64,000 nucleotides of DNA from CAVRJC01 sp963721435. GTDB taxonomy: Bacteria; Actinomycetota; Acidimicrobiia; IMCC26256; DASPTH01. Position 1 is the first letter of the stretch. Every line of letters begins with the position of its first letter. The notes under the pieces were generated by a model. The model worked only from the letters and a program-made list of their open reading frames with translations. It had not been told where the DNA came from and ran no database searches. The DNA is taken from NCBI GenBank assembly GCA_963721435.1, contig CAVRJC010000004.1, positions 313,476-377,475 on the forward strand, written 5' to 3'. Both the position numbers and the translations under genes were made by a program. Below are positions 1 to 8,835 of the stretch, piece by piece.

Positions 1-252
1 TGGCGGACCGCGGAGGCGACGATCGGCCCGGCGGACACGTTGTGCGTGTACACCGACGGCCTGATCGAGGTGCGAAACGAGGCGCGCGAGTTCTTCGGTC
101 CCGAGCGCCTCGTCGAGCTGGTGCAGGGCGCGCGCTGCGACGAGGCGCCGGCGGTCGTGAAGCGCTGCCTCGACGAGGTGCAGATCTTCGCCCCCGCCGG
201 CCTGCACGACGATGCGACGATCGTCGTAGTGTGTCGGCCGGACATCGACTAG
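1..252 (+). CDS. SpoIIE-family (PP2C-like) serine phosphatase, C-terminal part
   Basis: The frame is open from the first base, so only the last 83 residues are present. They include YTDGLIEVRN and, near the end, DDATIVVV, the two metal-site/strand motifs that close SpoIIE/RsbU phosphatase domains. Such enzymes dephosphorylate STAS anti-anti-sigma factors in partner-switching pathways. The STAS gene 17 bp downstream fits that role. The sensor part of the protein lies outside the window, so its input signal cannot be judged. Confidence 0.85.
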   Translation, partial: WRTAEATIGPADTLCVYTDGLIEVRNEAREFFGPERLVELVQGARCDEAPAVVKRCLDEVQIFAPAGLHDDATIVVVCRPDID

Positions 253-269
253 TCGGGGAGACGACGACA

Positions 270-581
270 GTGGCAGAGCTCGATCTCGAGTCCCTGGTCA
301 ACGGGGATGTCGCGACCGTTGTGGTGCGCGGTGAGATCGACGTCGCGACCGCCCCACAGCTCCGCGAGACCTTGCACGAACTCGTGCAGGGAGGAGCCAA
401 GCAGATCGTGCTCGACTGCTCGGCGCTCTCGTTCCTCGACTCCTCCGGGATCGGCTTGCTCGTCGCGACCCGCAAGCGTCTCGGCGACGACGGCCAGCTC
501 GTGATCGACTCGCCGCCGAGCCACGTCCGCAAGGTGCTCGAGCTCACCGGCGTCACCGAGGAGCTCTCACTCCGTCCCTGA
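270..581 (+). CDS. STAS-domain anti-anti-sigma factor (RsbV/SpoIIAA-like)
   Basis: This 103-residue protein starts at GTG 270 and is a single STAS domain. It has the family signature LDCSALSFLDSSGIG, and the DSSG at residues 57-60 holds the serine phosphorylated by anti-sigma kinases. In the known mechanism the unphosphorylated form binds the kinase and frees the sigma factor, and the upstream SpoIIE-type phosphatase regenerates that form. Its 3' end overlaps the convergent anti-sigma gene by 15 bp. The specific partners are inferred from position only. Confidence 0.9.
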   Translation: MAELDLESLVNGDVATVVVRGEIDVATAPQLRETLHELVQGGAKQIVLDCSALSFLDSSGIGLLVATRKRLGDDGQLVIDSPPSHVRKVLELTGVTEELSLRP

Positions 582-1440
582 CGGGGCCAACCCCTCTTCC
601 CAGGGCCCGTCCCACGCGGTCGGTGCCGACCCGGCGATCTGTCTCACGAACTCACCCAGGAACCACTCGCGGAACGCGCGGCAGTCGGGCGGCATCGCCA
701 CGGTGATGAGATCGCCTTCTCGGCAGAAGTCGTCGGCCTCGACCAACAGCTCCGACAGCGCGGCCATCGACTCGCCCGTCGAGCGTGGCATCCGCAGACT
801 GATGGTGAGGCGCTCCACGCCGCTCTCGATCGCGCTCGTGACCTGCTCGCGCTCGATGATCTCTCCGCTCGCCAGTTCGTTGCGTGTGCGCTCGGCGAGC
901 TCGAGGAGCCGTGAGGGCAATGACGCTCGCGTCGCCTCGTCGGAGAAGTGGATCAACGCGAACTCGCGTTGGATGGCCTCATAGTGACGGCCGGCGCGAT
1001 TGGCGAGTGCAATGGGGAAGTCGACCAGGGTGATCGAGACCATGTCGTCGGTCATGGCTTCGTCCGATTCGGCCGACGGGGGAAACGTGATCTCGCACCA
1101 CACGGACTTCCCATCGGGTCGCGGGTCGACGCCCCACCGCGTGGCGAGCATCTCGACCAGCGCGAGCCCCCTCCCGGTGACGTCGTCGGTGTCGTAGTGC
1201 CGCAGCACCGGCGTTCCGGGCGAGCGATCCTCGACTCGAAGCCTCACGATGCCGGGCTCGGTCTCGATGATCAGGTGGAGCTCGGTACGCGCGTGCAGCA
1301 CCGCGTTCGTGACGAGCTCGGTCACGAGCAGACGCGATCGTGTCGACGACATCCTCGGGACACTCGGCGACGTGCTCGCGTGCGAGCTGGCGGGCACGTG
1401 TCGCGCTCGCAGGCTCGGGCGGAAGCTCGACGGAGACCAC
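567..1440 (-). CDS. Anti-sigma regulatory HATPase (RsbW-like) with unknown C-terminal domain, frameshifted
   Basis: The N-terminus is read from GTG 1440 (VSVELPPEPASATRAR). The rest lies in another frame after a shift near 1335. The kinase part has the N-box TELVTNAVLHA and the G-box GRGLALVEMLATRWG of GHKL anti-sigma kinases. About 140 further residues follow, rich in charged helices (for example SRLLELAERTRNELASGE), which I do not recognise. Joined, the product is about 290 residues. The family phosphorylates STAS proteins and binds sigma factors. The C-terminal extension may add sensing or partner choice, which is a guess. One indel is enough to restore the frame. Confidence 0.75.
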
Positions 1441-1525
1441 TTCGCGTCGATGCTACTGCCGTCTCGGTTCCCCCCTGATCCGCGCGGTGACGCGCAGGAG
1501 ATTCTCGAAACGACCGCGTTCGCAG

Positions 1526-1552
1526 GGTTTGCCGACCTTCGCAGCGTGGGTA
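1526..1552 (+). promoter_or_regulatory. SigB/SigF-type promoter (GGTTT-N17-GGGTA)
   Basis: GGTTT at 1526-1530 and GGGTA at 1548-1552 are 17 bp apart, matching the GTTT-N15-17-GGGTA pattern known for SigB/SigF stress sigma factors. It lies about 40 bp before the ATG of the MEDS/anti-sigma gene at 1594, so partner switching here may control its own expression. Confidence 0.6.
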
Positions 1553-1593
1553 GGAGCGGGTTCGGCCCACCTTCTGTCGACTGCGCGTGCCCG

Positions 1594-2552
1594 ATGAACC
1601 AGACAATCGACAAGGACCACGCAGGTGGCCACTATCGGCACGAGGCGTTCTTCTACACGGGCGACGACGACTTCATGATGGGCGCCCTCGGGTTCATCCG
1701 TGATGCGGTCGCGGCAGAGGAGCCGATCCTGCTCGTGCTCGACACGCGCAAAATCGAGGCGCTCCGAACCGACCTGGGGAGTGCACGTGATCGGGTCCTG
1801 TTCGCGGACATGGCCGCAGTCGGGGCGAACCCGGCGCGCATCATTCCCGCGTGGCAGGACTTCGTCGCGCAGTACGCGGGTTCCGGCGTTCGCGTGCGGG
1901 GGATTGGTGAGCCGATCTGGGCAGCGTGTGGCGCGGCCGAGCTTGCCGAGTGCGAGCGTCACGAAGCGCTGCTCAACGTCGCGTTCGACGATCCCGACTT
2001 CTGGCTCCTGTGCCCGTACGACACGAACACACTGCCGACCACAGTCCTCGACGAAGCCATGCGGAATCACCCGTTCGTCAGGACCGGAGATGTCACGTCG
2101 TCGAGCACGGGCTTCGCAGGTGTCGACGCGCGCGTTGTGCCGTTCGACGGGCCCGCTGAGTGCGGCGCCCGCCGACGCTCCACTCCTCGGGTTCACGGAG
2201 GAGAGCATCCGCGAGGTGCGCGCGTTCGTCGCCGGCTTCGCCGAGCTCATCGACATGGACGGCGATCGTGCAGCTGATCTCGCGCTCGCGGCCCACGAAG
2301 TCGCCGTCAACGCCGTCGTCCACGGAGCCGGACCGGCGACGTTCGTGCCTGGCGCCATGGCGACGTCGTGGTGTGCGAGGTGCGCAGCGCCGGCGCGATG
2401 CACCGTGATCCGTTCGTCGATCGCCGTCATCCGAGTCCCGATGCGCACCGCGGCCGTGGCCTCTGGATCGCGAACCAGCTGTGCGACCTCGTGCAGGTCC
2501 GTTCCGGCTTGCAGGAGACGTCGTCGTCCGGTTGCACGTGCGCCTGAGGTGA
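1594..2552 (+). CDS. MEDS sensory domain fused to anti-sigma HATPase, multiple frameshifts
   Basis: ATG 1594 opens a MEDS (DcmR-type sensory) domain of about 180 residues, with HEAFFYTGDDDF near the start and a cysteine-containing LLCPYDT segment. It continues into a GHKL anti-sigma kinase domain with HEVAVNAVVHGAG and GRGLWIANQLCDLVQVRS. The coding frame changes near 2155, 2345 and 2515, so the full product of about 318 residues needs at least three corrections. MEDS/HATPase fusions are known in actinobacteria as regulators of unknown ligand. The stop overlaps the start of the phospholipase D gene by 4 bp. A SigB-like promoter lies upstream. Confidence 0.7.
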
Positions 2553-4135
2553 GCGGCGCCCGTGGGACCGAGCGCGGACTCGACGACTGGTTCCTGTCGC
2601 ACGCCGAGCGTGGCAACCCGGCGACGGGGATCGATCGCGGGCGCGGTGATTACGAGGCATGGACGGAGGGCAACGACGTCACCGTGCTGGTCGACGGCGC
2701 CAGGTACTTCCCTGCGTTGTTCGAGGAGCTGTGCACCGCGGACGCCGGCGACTGGATCTACCTGACGGATCTGCAGAGCGACGGCAACGAGCTGCTCGCC
2801 GGGCCCGGGACGGAGATCGGAACGGTGCTCGCCGATGCGGCGAAGCGCGGTGTCGCGGTACGCGGGTTGCTGTGGAGATCGCACCCGGCCGGGCACGGCG
2901 CGGCGGAAGTCACCAACCTCCTGATGTCGCGCACGGTCAACGACGCCGGTGGTGAGATCGTGCTCGACCATCGAGTCCGGCGCGGTGGGAGCCATCACCA
3001 GAAGATCGTCGTCGTGCACCGCGCCTCGAGGGCGACCGCTGATCACGATGTCGCGTTCGTCGGTGGCATCGACCTCGCGCACGGTCGATCGGACGGGCCA
3101 CCCCATCACGGGGACGAGCAGCCGCTCAGCCTCAGCGATCCTCGCTACGGAGACCGACCGCCCTGGCACGACGTCCACCTGCGGCTCCGGGGCCCGGTGG
3201 TCGCCGACGTGTCCTGGACGTTCCGCGAACGCTGGGAGGACCCGAATCCGCTCGACGTGCCGACGCCGTGGCGGAGATTGCGCCATTTCCTCGGGCGCAA
3301 GCCCGCGGAGCGCGGCGATCTCGCACCTCCCGACCGGATGCCGGCAGCCTGTGGTCGGCATGCCGTGCAGGTGCTGCGCACGTATCCCGCGCGGCGCCGT
3401 CCGTATCCGTTCGCGCTGAAAGGCGAGCGCAGCATCGCCCGCGCCTACATGAAAGCGTTCGGGCGTCGCGCGCTCGTTGGTCTACATCGAAGATCAGTAC
3501 TTGTGGTCGATCGACGCGACGCGTGCGTTGTGCGCTGCGCTCCGCGAGAACCCCGAGTTGCACTGTGTCCTCGTGATCCCTCGCTACCCGGACCCTGCCG
3601 GGATGCTCGGTACCGCGAGTCGCTTCGGGCGGTGGAGGGTCGAGCGTGCACTCGCGCGTGCCGGTGGCGATCGAGTCGCGGTGTACGACCTCGAGAACGA
3701 CGAGGGCACGCCCATTTACGTCCACGCGAAGGTGTGCATCGTCGACGACCATTGGATGACCGTCGGCTCCGACAACCTCAACCGTCGCTCGTGGACGCAC
3801 GACTCCGAGATCTGCTGCGCGATCATCGACACCGACGGCGCGTTGCCCCGTGAGACGCGGGTTCGACTTGCACGCGAGCACCTCGGCCTGCAGCACGCGG
3901 ACGATGGCCCGCTCTCGGAGCGGGCGGAGTGGTTCACGATGCTGCGCAACGCGGCAACCAAGCTCGATCGGTGGCACGACGATGGTCAGGTGGGCCCACG
4001 TCCGCCCGGAGCTCTGCGCGTCCACCCTCGCGACCATGTGTCAGCGGGGCGCGCCCTTTCCTGCACTTCCTGCACGCGTGGCTGTTGGACCCGGACGGTC
4101 GGCCCCGCCGCATGCGCCGCTCCAGTCGGTACTGA
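2549..4135 (+). CDS. Phospholipase D family protein, frameshifted
   Basis: GTG 2549 overlaps the previous stop (GTGA). The joined product is about 528 residues with two HKD-type half-sites: SHHQKIVVVH in the first half and VHAKVCIVDDHWMTVGSDN in the second. PLD enzymes hydrolyse or transfer phosphatidyl groups through these two histidines. In the first motif the usual Asp four residues after Lys is replaced by His, as far as this sequence shows. The frame shifts near 3465, between the two halves, and again near 4050. The protein then ends in a DPDGRPRRMRRSSRY tail typical of actinobacterial members. The membrane-lipid genes around it support a phospholipid role. Confidence 0.78.
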
Positions 4136-5005
4136 CGGGTCGCCGAGCGCCAACTTCCGTTCCGCGGCCTCGACCGGTGCACCGAAGCGGAGCAGCCGAC
4201 CGCCGAACGCGATCGACGAGATCGCGAACCATGCCCATCCGAGCGCGAGCCCGGCGATGACATCCGAGAACCAGTGGACGTCGAGCAGCACCCGGGAGCA
4301 GGCGACGGCGACCGCGATCGCGGCGGCGCCGCCCGCGAGCAACGCACGGGCATGCCGGCCGCGACCGCGGCCCATCAGCAGCGCGACCGCGGCCCAGAAC
4401 GCGGCGGCGGTGGCGGTGTGGCCACTCGGGAACGACGGCCCGAGGAGATGGGCCGCGGGGTTCAGCGCCGGGCGAACGCGGTCGAGCAGCTCCTTGAGGC
4501 CGTTGGTCAGGACGCTCTGACCGATCAGGACCACCGCGAGAAACGGGACGATCCACCGACTCGGCCGCCGGACGGACTCGACGATCGCGACGACGACCGC
4601 GGCCAGGACGACGACTTCGGTCGCTCCCAACTGGGTGATCGCCTGCAGCACGTCGTGGCTCAGCTGTGTCGTGTGATCGTTGACCCACGAGGAGATGTCT
4701 TGGTCGATCGTGACGACGCCGGAGTCGCTCCGGACGAGCACCGCGAGCGCGCCGATCACGAAGGCACCGACGAACGTCATCAGGAGCGCGACGGTGAGGA
4801 GCAGTCCGGTGGCGAGCTCCGGATTGGTGCGCCGTGAGACGAATCGGCGCAGACCGCGATCGTCGACGATGGCGTGCTCGACCGTCTCCGCGGTGCGCTG
4901 AGCGACTCGCGGAGACGATGGGTCGATCGAGGGCCATCGGAGCACCACTGCCGCGACCACGAGCCCCGCGATCGCGGAGAGCACGACGAGCGGCACGAGG
5001 AACAC
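3986..5005 (-). CDS. PAP2-family membrane phosphatase
   Basis: This 339-residue integral membrane protein has all three phosphatase motifs: K-ELLDRV-RP, PSFPSGHT and SRVLLDVHWFSD. PAP2 enzymes remove phosphate from phosphatidate, PGP or undecaprenyl pyrophosphate on the outer membrane face. About six hydrophobic segments are visible, starting right at the N-terminus (MFLVPLVVLSAIAGLVVAAVV). The last ~50 residues are antisense to the end of the convergent phospholipase D gene, an unusually long 150-bp overlap. The reading frame of that tail may therefore be disturbed. The exact lipid substrate cannot be read from sequence. Confidence 0.85.
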   Translation of the reverse strand: MFLVPLVVLSAIAGLVVAAVVLRWPSIDPSSPRVAQRTAETVEHAIVDDRGLRRFVSRRTNPELATGLLLTVALLMTFVGAFVIGALAVLVRSDSGVVTIDQDISSWVNDHTTQLSHDVLQAITQLGATEVVVLAAVVVAIVESVRRPSRWIVPFLAVVLIGQSVLTNGLKELLDRVRPALNPAAHLLGPSFPSGHTATAAAFWAAVALLMGRGRGRHARALLAGGAAAIAVAVACSRVLLDVHWFSDVIAGLALGWAWFAISSIAFGGRLLRFGAPVEAAERKLALGDPSVPTGAAHAAGPTVRVQQPRVQEVQERARPADTWSRGWTRRAPGGRGPT

Positions 5006-5092
5006 GTACGAGGTATACCGCGTTGAGAACCATCGTCAAACGCGAAGGTCGGCGCGTGGTTGCGCAGCAGCACCCCCGGGCAGACCTCCGGC

Positions 5093-6196
5093 ATGGCAAC
5101 CGCTCCCGCGTCGACCGATGCCCCGACGAGGCGCTCCCCGTGGCTTCACGGGCGGCCGTCTTCGCCTCGCGAGCGTGCTCGCGCTCGACGCCGCGGACAA
5201 GACCGCGCTCGGTGCCCTCGCTCCCGCGCTCAAGACCGCGTTCCACGTCGGCAACGGCGAGATCGGCCTTCTTGCGAGCGCGTTCAGCATCGTGGGCGGG
5301 CTCGCCACGATTCGTGGCGCGCGGTGTTCGTCGCGCTGGGTGCGTTGGGGTTGTTGTTCGCGTTCCGGGTCGGCCGGGTCCCTGAACCACCTCGAGGCGC
5401 AGAAGGCAGGGAGAACGGTGGCGACGTGCAGCCGGACGAGCCGTCGCAGCTGCATGACCTGATCGAGGAGGCGAACGTCGAGGCCAAGGACGAGCTGGTC
5501 ATCGACGAAGACGTCGCCGAGCTTTCGTTGCCGACCGCGATGCACTACGTGCTCCGCGTGCGCACGCTGGTGCTGATCATCGCGGCAAGCGCGTTCGGAG
5601 AGTTCTTCTTCGCGGCGCTGCAGGTCTTCGGTGTGCTCCTCCTTGTGGACCAGTTCGACCTCAGCGCATCGACCGCCGCCCTGGTCATCCCGGCGGTTGG
5701 CGCGGCGGGTTTCGTCGGGGTGATCGGAGGTGGGCGCCTCGGCGACCGCTTGATCGGGCACGGGGTGCTCACGGGTCGGCTCAGGGTGGGCGCGTGGAGC
5801 TACGCACTGGTCGCGATCTTCTTCGTGCCGGTCCTGCTGGCGAGCGCGCTCGTGGTCGCGCTCCCGTTTCTCGTGCTCGCAGGTGTGTTCCTGATGGCGC
5901 CGATCGCGCCGCTCGAAGCGGCGCGGCTCGATGTCGTCCACCCGCAGCTCCGGGGTCGAGCCGAGAGCGCACGCACGGTCGCCCGTGTCGCCGCGCTCGC
6001 CGTGGCGCCATTGCTCTTCGGCGTCCTCTCGGACAACCTCGCGGGTGGCGGCGCCGACGGGCTCCGAGTGACGTTCTTCCTGTTCCTACCGTTCCTGGTG
6101 CTGAGCTCCGTGCTCCTCGCGTCGGCGACGCGTGAATACCCCAGCGAAGCGGCCGCGGTGCAGGAATCGGTGGTCGAAGCGCCCGAGGTGTCGTGA
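5093..6196 (+). pseudogene. MFS transporter with internal deletion of about five TM helices
   Basis: ATG 5093 begins MATAPAST; after a frame change near 5125 the first TM helix region (SVLALDAADKTALGAL) reads normally to IVGGLAT at about 5310. The sequence then jumps directly into WRAVFVALGALGLLFAF, which in this family follows TM5. The roughly 100 residues carrying TM2-TM5 and the MFS A motif are absent. The second half, to the stop at 6196, reads normally with six TM helices. A carrier lacking the first half of its bundle should not work. A single-base consensus error cannot explain this, so it is a true deletion or an assembly collapse. Confidence 0.72.
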
Positions 6197-7395
6197 TCGG
6201 CGTGCGCGCCGGCGAGGCGTCGAGCGCGACCGGCGCCGTGCTCGGGCACTGCGCGCCACGGCGGCAGCGCTCGCCCGTCGGTCGTGTGGTCCTCCTCGTG
6301 ATCACCGCGCTGTCGCTGTATCTGCTCGCGCCGCGCATCGGCGAGGTCTTCGCTGCGTGGAGCCGCCTCGGGCGTGTGCATGTGCTCTGGATGATCCCGG
6401 CAGTGTTCGGCGCGATCTCGAGCTTCGCCTGCATCTGGGTGGTACAGGCGATCGCCCTGGGCTCGCGCAACTGGTTCGCGATCGTCACGACCCAGCTTGC
6501 CGGCAACTCCTTCAACCGAATCACGCCGGGAGGGGGCGCCACGGGTACCGCGCTCCAGGCGACCATGCTCACCAGCGCGGGGATCGACGCCGCGCGTGCC
6601 GGCACCGCGATCGCGACGCGGTCAGTACTCAGCACTACGACACTCATCGCCTTACCGCTGTTCAGTATCCCCTTCGTCGTCGCCGGAACTCAGATCCCGA
6701 ACGGCCTCCTCTCCACCGTCTGGATCGGCATTCCCGTGTTCGCGCTCATGGTCGTGCTCGGCCTTGCGGTCTCGGTGTTCGATGCGCCGTTGCTCTGGCT
6801 CGCTCGACTGATCACGAGGCTCCGATGCGGGATCGGTCGGGGTACGTCCGTCGACCGCGCGCTCGGCAACCGGCTGCTGGCGGGTCGTGACGCGATCCTG
6901 CGTGACATCGGGCCGCGATGGAAGCGTGCAGTCGGAGCATCGGTGTTGCGCTGGTTCTTCGAGTTCGGCGTGATCATCGCGACGCTGTACGGGCTCTCGG
7001 TGCAGCCCGATCCTGCACACCGCGGCCGCGGCGCCGATGGGGATCGTGGTTCCGTCACCGGTATCCCAAGCCCGCAGTGTGACGGCTTGCACGTTTGGAG
7101 AAATCGCACCGGGGTACCGAAGCCGCGTGGCCAACACCGATGTCCAGCTCCGGCCAGTCGTGGGCGCGAACGCCGGACCCATCACCCTGGCGGCCCGACC
7201 GGCCGAAGCGCCCGTCTTCAAGGCGAAGCCGGGGAGCCCGACGCGAAGCCTCGCCGAGAGGCTCCAGGGTCTGCATCCGGTACTCGCCGGGGCGATCACC
7301 GTGGTGCTCGGCTACCTGATGTTGCTCGCGGCGACGATTGCAGTCGGCGCATTGCTCGTCGAGGTGATTCTCGGTGGCTGGATCTCTCGAGCTGA
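6193..7395 (+). CDS. Lysylphosphatidylglycerol-synthetase-TM/UPF0104 flippase-like protein, 3' end disrupted
   Basis: GTG 6193 overlaps the MFS stop by 4 bp. About 275 residues match the multi-TM LPG_synthase_TM family, with the characteristic QLAGNSFNRITPGGGATG loop and WFFEFGVIIATLYGLSV near residue 265. These proteins move lipids or glycolipids across the membrane. Beyond about 7015 the family's last 60-70 residues, with the second PGG loop, are missing. The frame runs on without similarity to the stop at 7395, inside the next gene. This looks like a 3' truncation or frameshift, so the functional protein, if any, ends near 7020. Confidence 0.6.
   Translation: MIGVRAGEASSATGAVLGHCAPRRQRSPVGRVVLLVITALSLYLLAPRIGEVFAAWSRLGRVHVLWMIPAVFGAISSFACIWVVQAIALGSRNWFAIVTTQLAGNSFNRITPGGGATGTALQATMLTSAGIDAARAGTAIATRSVLSTTTLIALPLFSIPFVVAGTQIPNGLLSTVWIGIPVFALMVVLGLAVSVFDAPLLWLARLITRLRCGIGRGTSVDRALGNRLLAGRDAILRDIGPRWKRAVGASVLRWFFEFGVIIATLYGLSVQPDPAHRGRGADGDRGSVTGIPSPQCDGLHVWRNRTGVPKPRGQHRCPAPASRGRERRTHHPGGPTGRSARLQGEAGEPDAKPRREAPGSASGTRRGDHRGARLPDVARGDDCSRRIARRGDSRWLDLSS
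7093..7116 (+). promoter_or_regulatory. SigB/SigF-type promoter (GTTT-N15-GGGTA)
   Basis: GTTT at 7093-7096 and GGGTA at 7112-7116 are separated by 15 bp. The expected transcription start falls at or next to GTG 7127 of the PAP2 gene, which argues for that start codon and for a leaderless or nearly leaderless stress-induced mRNA. Confidence 0.55.
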
Positions 7396-7951
7396 CAACG
7401 GGGTGAACCGTTGGTTCGCCGAAGGTCGTACCCACTTCGAAACGCAGTTGTCGTGGGTGGGCTCGCACCTCGCCGAGTCGATCACGGTCATCGCCCTCGG
7501 CGTCATCGTCGCCACGATCCTCGTTGTGCGCCACAGGATCCCGGCGGCAGTGTTCGTCATCGTCGCGATCTCCGTCGAGGGAATGACGTATCTCGGTACG
7601 ACGATGGTGATCGACCGCCACCGCCCCCGCGTCGTGCGACTCGACACGTATCTCGGTTCCGGTCAGAGCTTTCCGTCGGGGCATGTGGCAGCCGCGGTCG
7701 CGATCTACGGCGCGATCGCGATCGTCGTGTGTGCGTACATCCGGAGCCCGGCCGCGCGCCGGGCTGCGATCGTGCTCGCGATCCTTGCCCCGATCGCAGT
7801 CGCGGTAGCCCGCGTGTACCGCGGGATGCACCACCCGCTCGACGTGACCGCCGGCGCGCTGATGGGCGTCGCGTGCCTTCTGGTGGCCCTGTTCGTCGCA
7901 CGCACGGTCGGGGTCGCACTCGAGCATCGACACGAGGAGTACCGACAATGA
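7127..7951 (+). CDS. PAP2-family membrane phosphatase (second copy)
   Basis: I choose GTG 7127 because a SigB-like promoter ends 11 bp before it; an in-frame ATG at 7037 is the alternative. The 274-residue product has six TM segments and the PAP2 motifs SFPSGHVAAA and RVYRGMHHPLDV. In the first motif (TMVIDRHRP) the usual lysine is replaced by threonine, which may lower activity or alter specificity. The stop overlaps the start of the lipid-kinase gene (ATGA). Paired with a diacylglycerol-kinase-like enzyme, it could interconvert phosphatidate and diacylglycerol or act on prenyl phosphates. Confidence 0.83.
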   Translation: MANTDVQLRPVVGANAGPITLAARPAEAPVFKAKPGSPTRSLAERLQGLHPVLAGAITVVLGYLMLLAATIAVGALLVEVILGGWISRADNGVNRWFAEGRTHFETQLSWVGSHLAESITVIALGVIVATILVVRHRIPAAVFVIVAISVEGMTYLGTTMVIDRHRPRVVRLDTYLGSGQSFPSGHVAAAVAIYGAIAIVVCAYIRSPAARRAAIVLAILAPIAVAVARVYRGMHHPLDVTAGALMGVACLLVALFVARTVGVALEHRHEEYRQ

Positions 7952-8835
7952 CTTCCGTCGCGGTGATCGCGCACACCGGCAAGTCGCTCGGTGGTGGCCT
8001 GGAGGAGCTGCGGACCGTGCTGGCGCGCGAAGGCGTGGACGATCCGCTCTGGGTCGAAGTGTCGAAGAGCCGCAAGGCCTCGAAGCGCGTGGGCGCTGCC
8101 CTTGATGCCGGTGCCGACCTGGTGATCGTGTGGGGCGGCGACGGCATGGTCCAGCGATGCATCGACGCGCTCGCGGGCGGCGACGCCGCGGTCGCGATCA
8201 TTCCCGCGGGTACCGCGAACCTCTTCGCGTCCAACCTCGGCATCCCCCATGACATCGACGCGGCGGTCCACATCGCGCTGCACGGCACTCGCCGGAAGCT
8301 CGATGTCGGCTCGTTCAACGGCGAGCGGTTCGCGGTGATGGCCGGCACCGGCTGGGACGCGCTCATGATCCGCGACGCCGACGGCACACTGAAAGACCGC
8401 CTCGGTCGCGTCGCCTACGTGTGGACGGGTGCACGTCATCTGCGCGAGTCGCGCTTCAAAGCCGTCATCAAGGTCGACGGTCGGCGCTGGTTCTCGGGGA
8501 AGGCGAGCTGTGTGCTCGTCGGCAACGTCGCCAAGGTGTTCGGCAACATCGAAGTCTTCGACGACGCGGCGCCCGACGACGGTCGGCTCGAGCTCGGCGT
8601 CATCACCGCGAAGGGTTGGCTCCAGTGGACCCGGGCATTGGCGCGCACGACGCTCGGCACCGCGGGCCGATCGCCCTTCGTGTCGACCACGCGAGCTCGG
8701 AAGATCCGCGTAAGGCTCGACCGTCCGGTGCGTTACGAGCTCGACGGCGGTGAACGCGGGAAGACGAAGCGCATTCGCGTCGACGTCGAGCCCGGCGCGG
8801 TCACCGTGTGCACACCCGAGGAGGCGACGCTATGA
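7948..8835 (+). CDS. Diacylglycerol kinase-family lipid kinase
   Basis: The product has 295 residues. The DAGK catalytic domain covers about residues 1-130, with the nucleotide-binding GGDGMVQRCIDAL at about residue 65 and PAGTANLFASNLG at about 88. The YegS-like C-terminal beta domain follows, with FGNIEVFDDAAPDDGRLEL. Such enzymes phosphorylate diacylglycerol or related lipids using ATP. It overlaps its neighbours by 4 bp on both sides, so it is translationally coupled to PAP2 and YihY. A second member of the family lies at 49.5-50.4 kb. Confidence 0.88.
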   Translation: MTSVAVIAHTGKSLGGGLEELRTVLAREGVDDPLWVEVSKSRKASKRVGAALDAGADLVIVWGGDGMVQRCIDALAGGDAAVAIIPAGTANLFASNLGIPHDIDAAVHIALHGTRRKLDVGSFNGERFAVMAGTGWDALMIRDADGTLKDRLGRVAYVWTGARHLRESRFKAVIKVDGRRWFSGKASCVLVGNVAKVFGNIEVFDDAAPDDGRLELGVITAKGWLQWTRALARTTLGTAGRSPFVSTTRARKIRVRLDRPVRYELDGGERGKTKRIRVDVEPGAVTVCTPEEATL

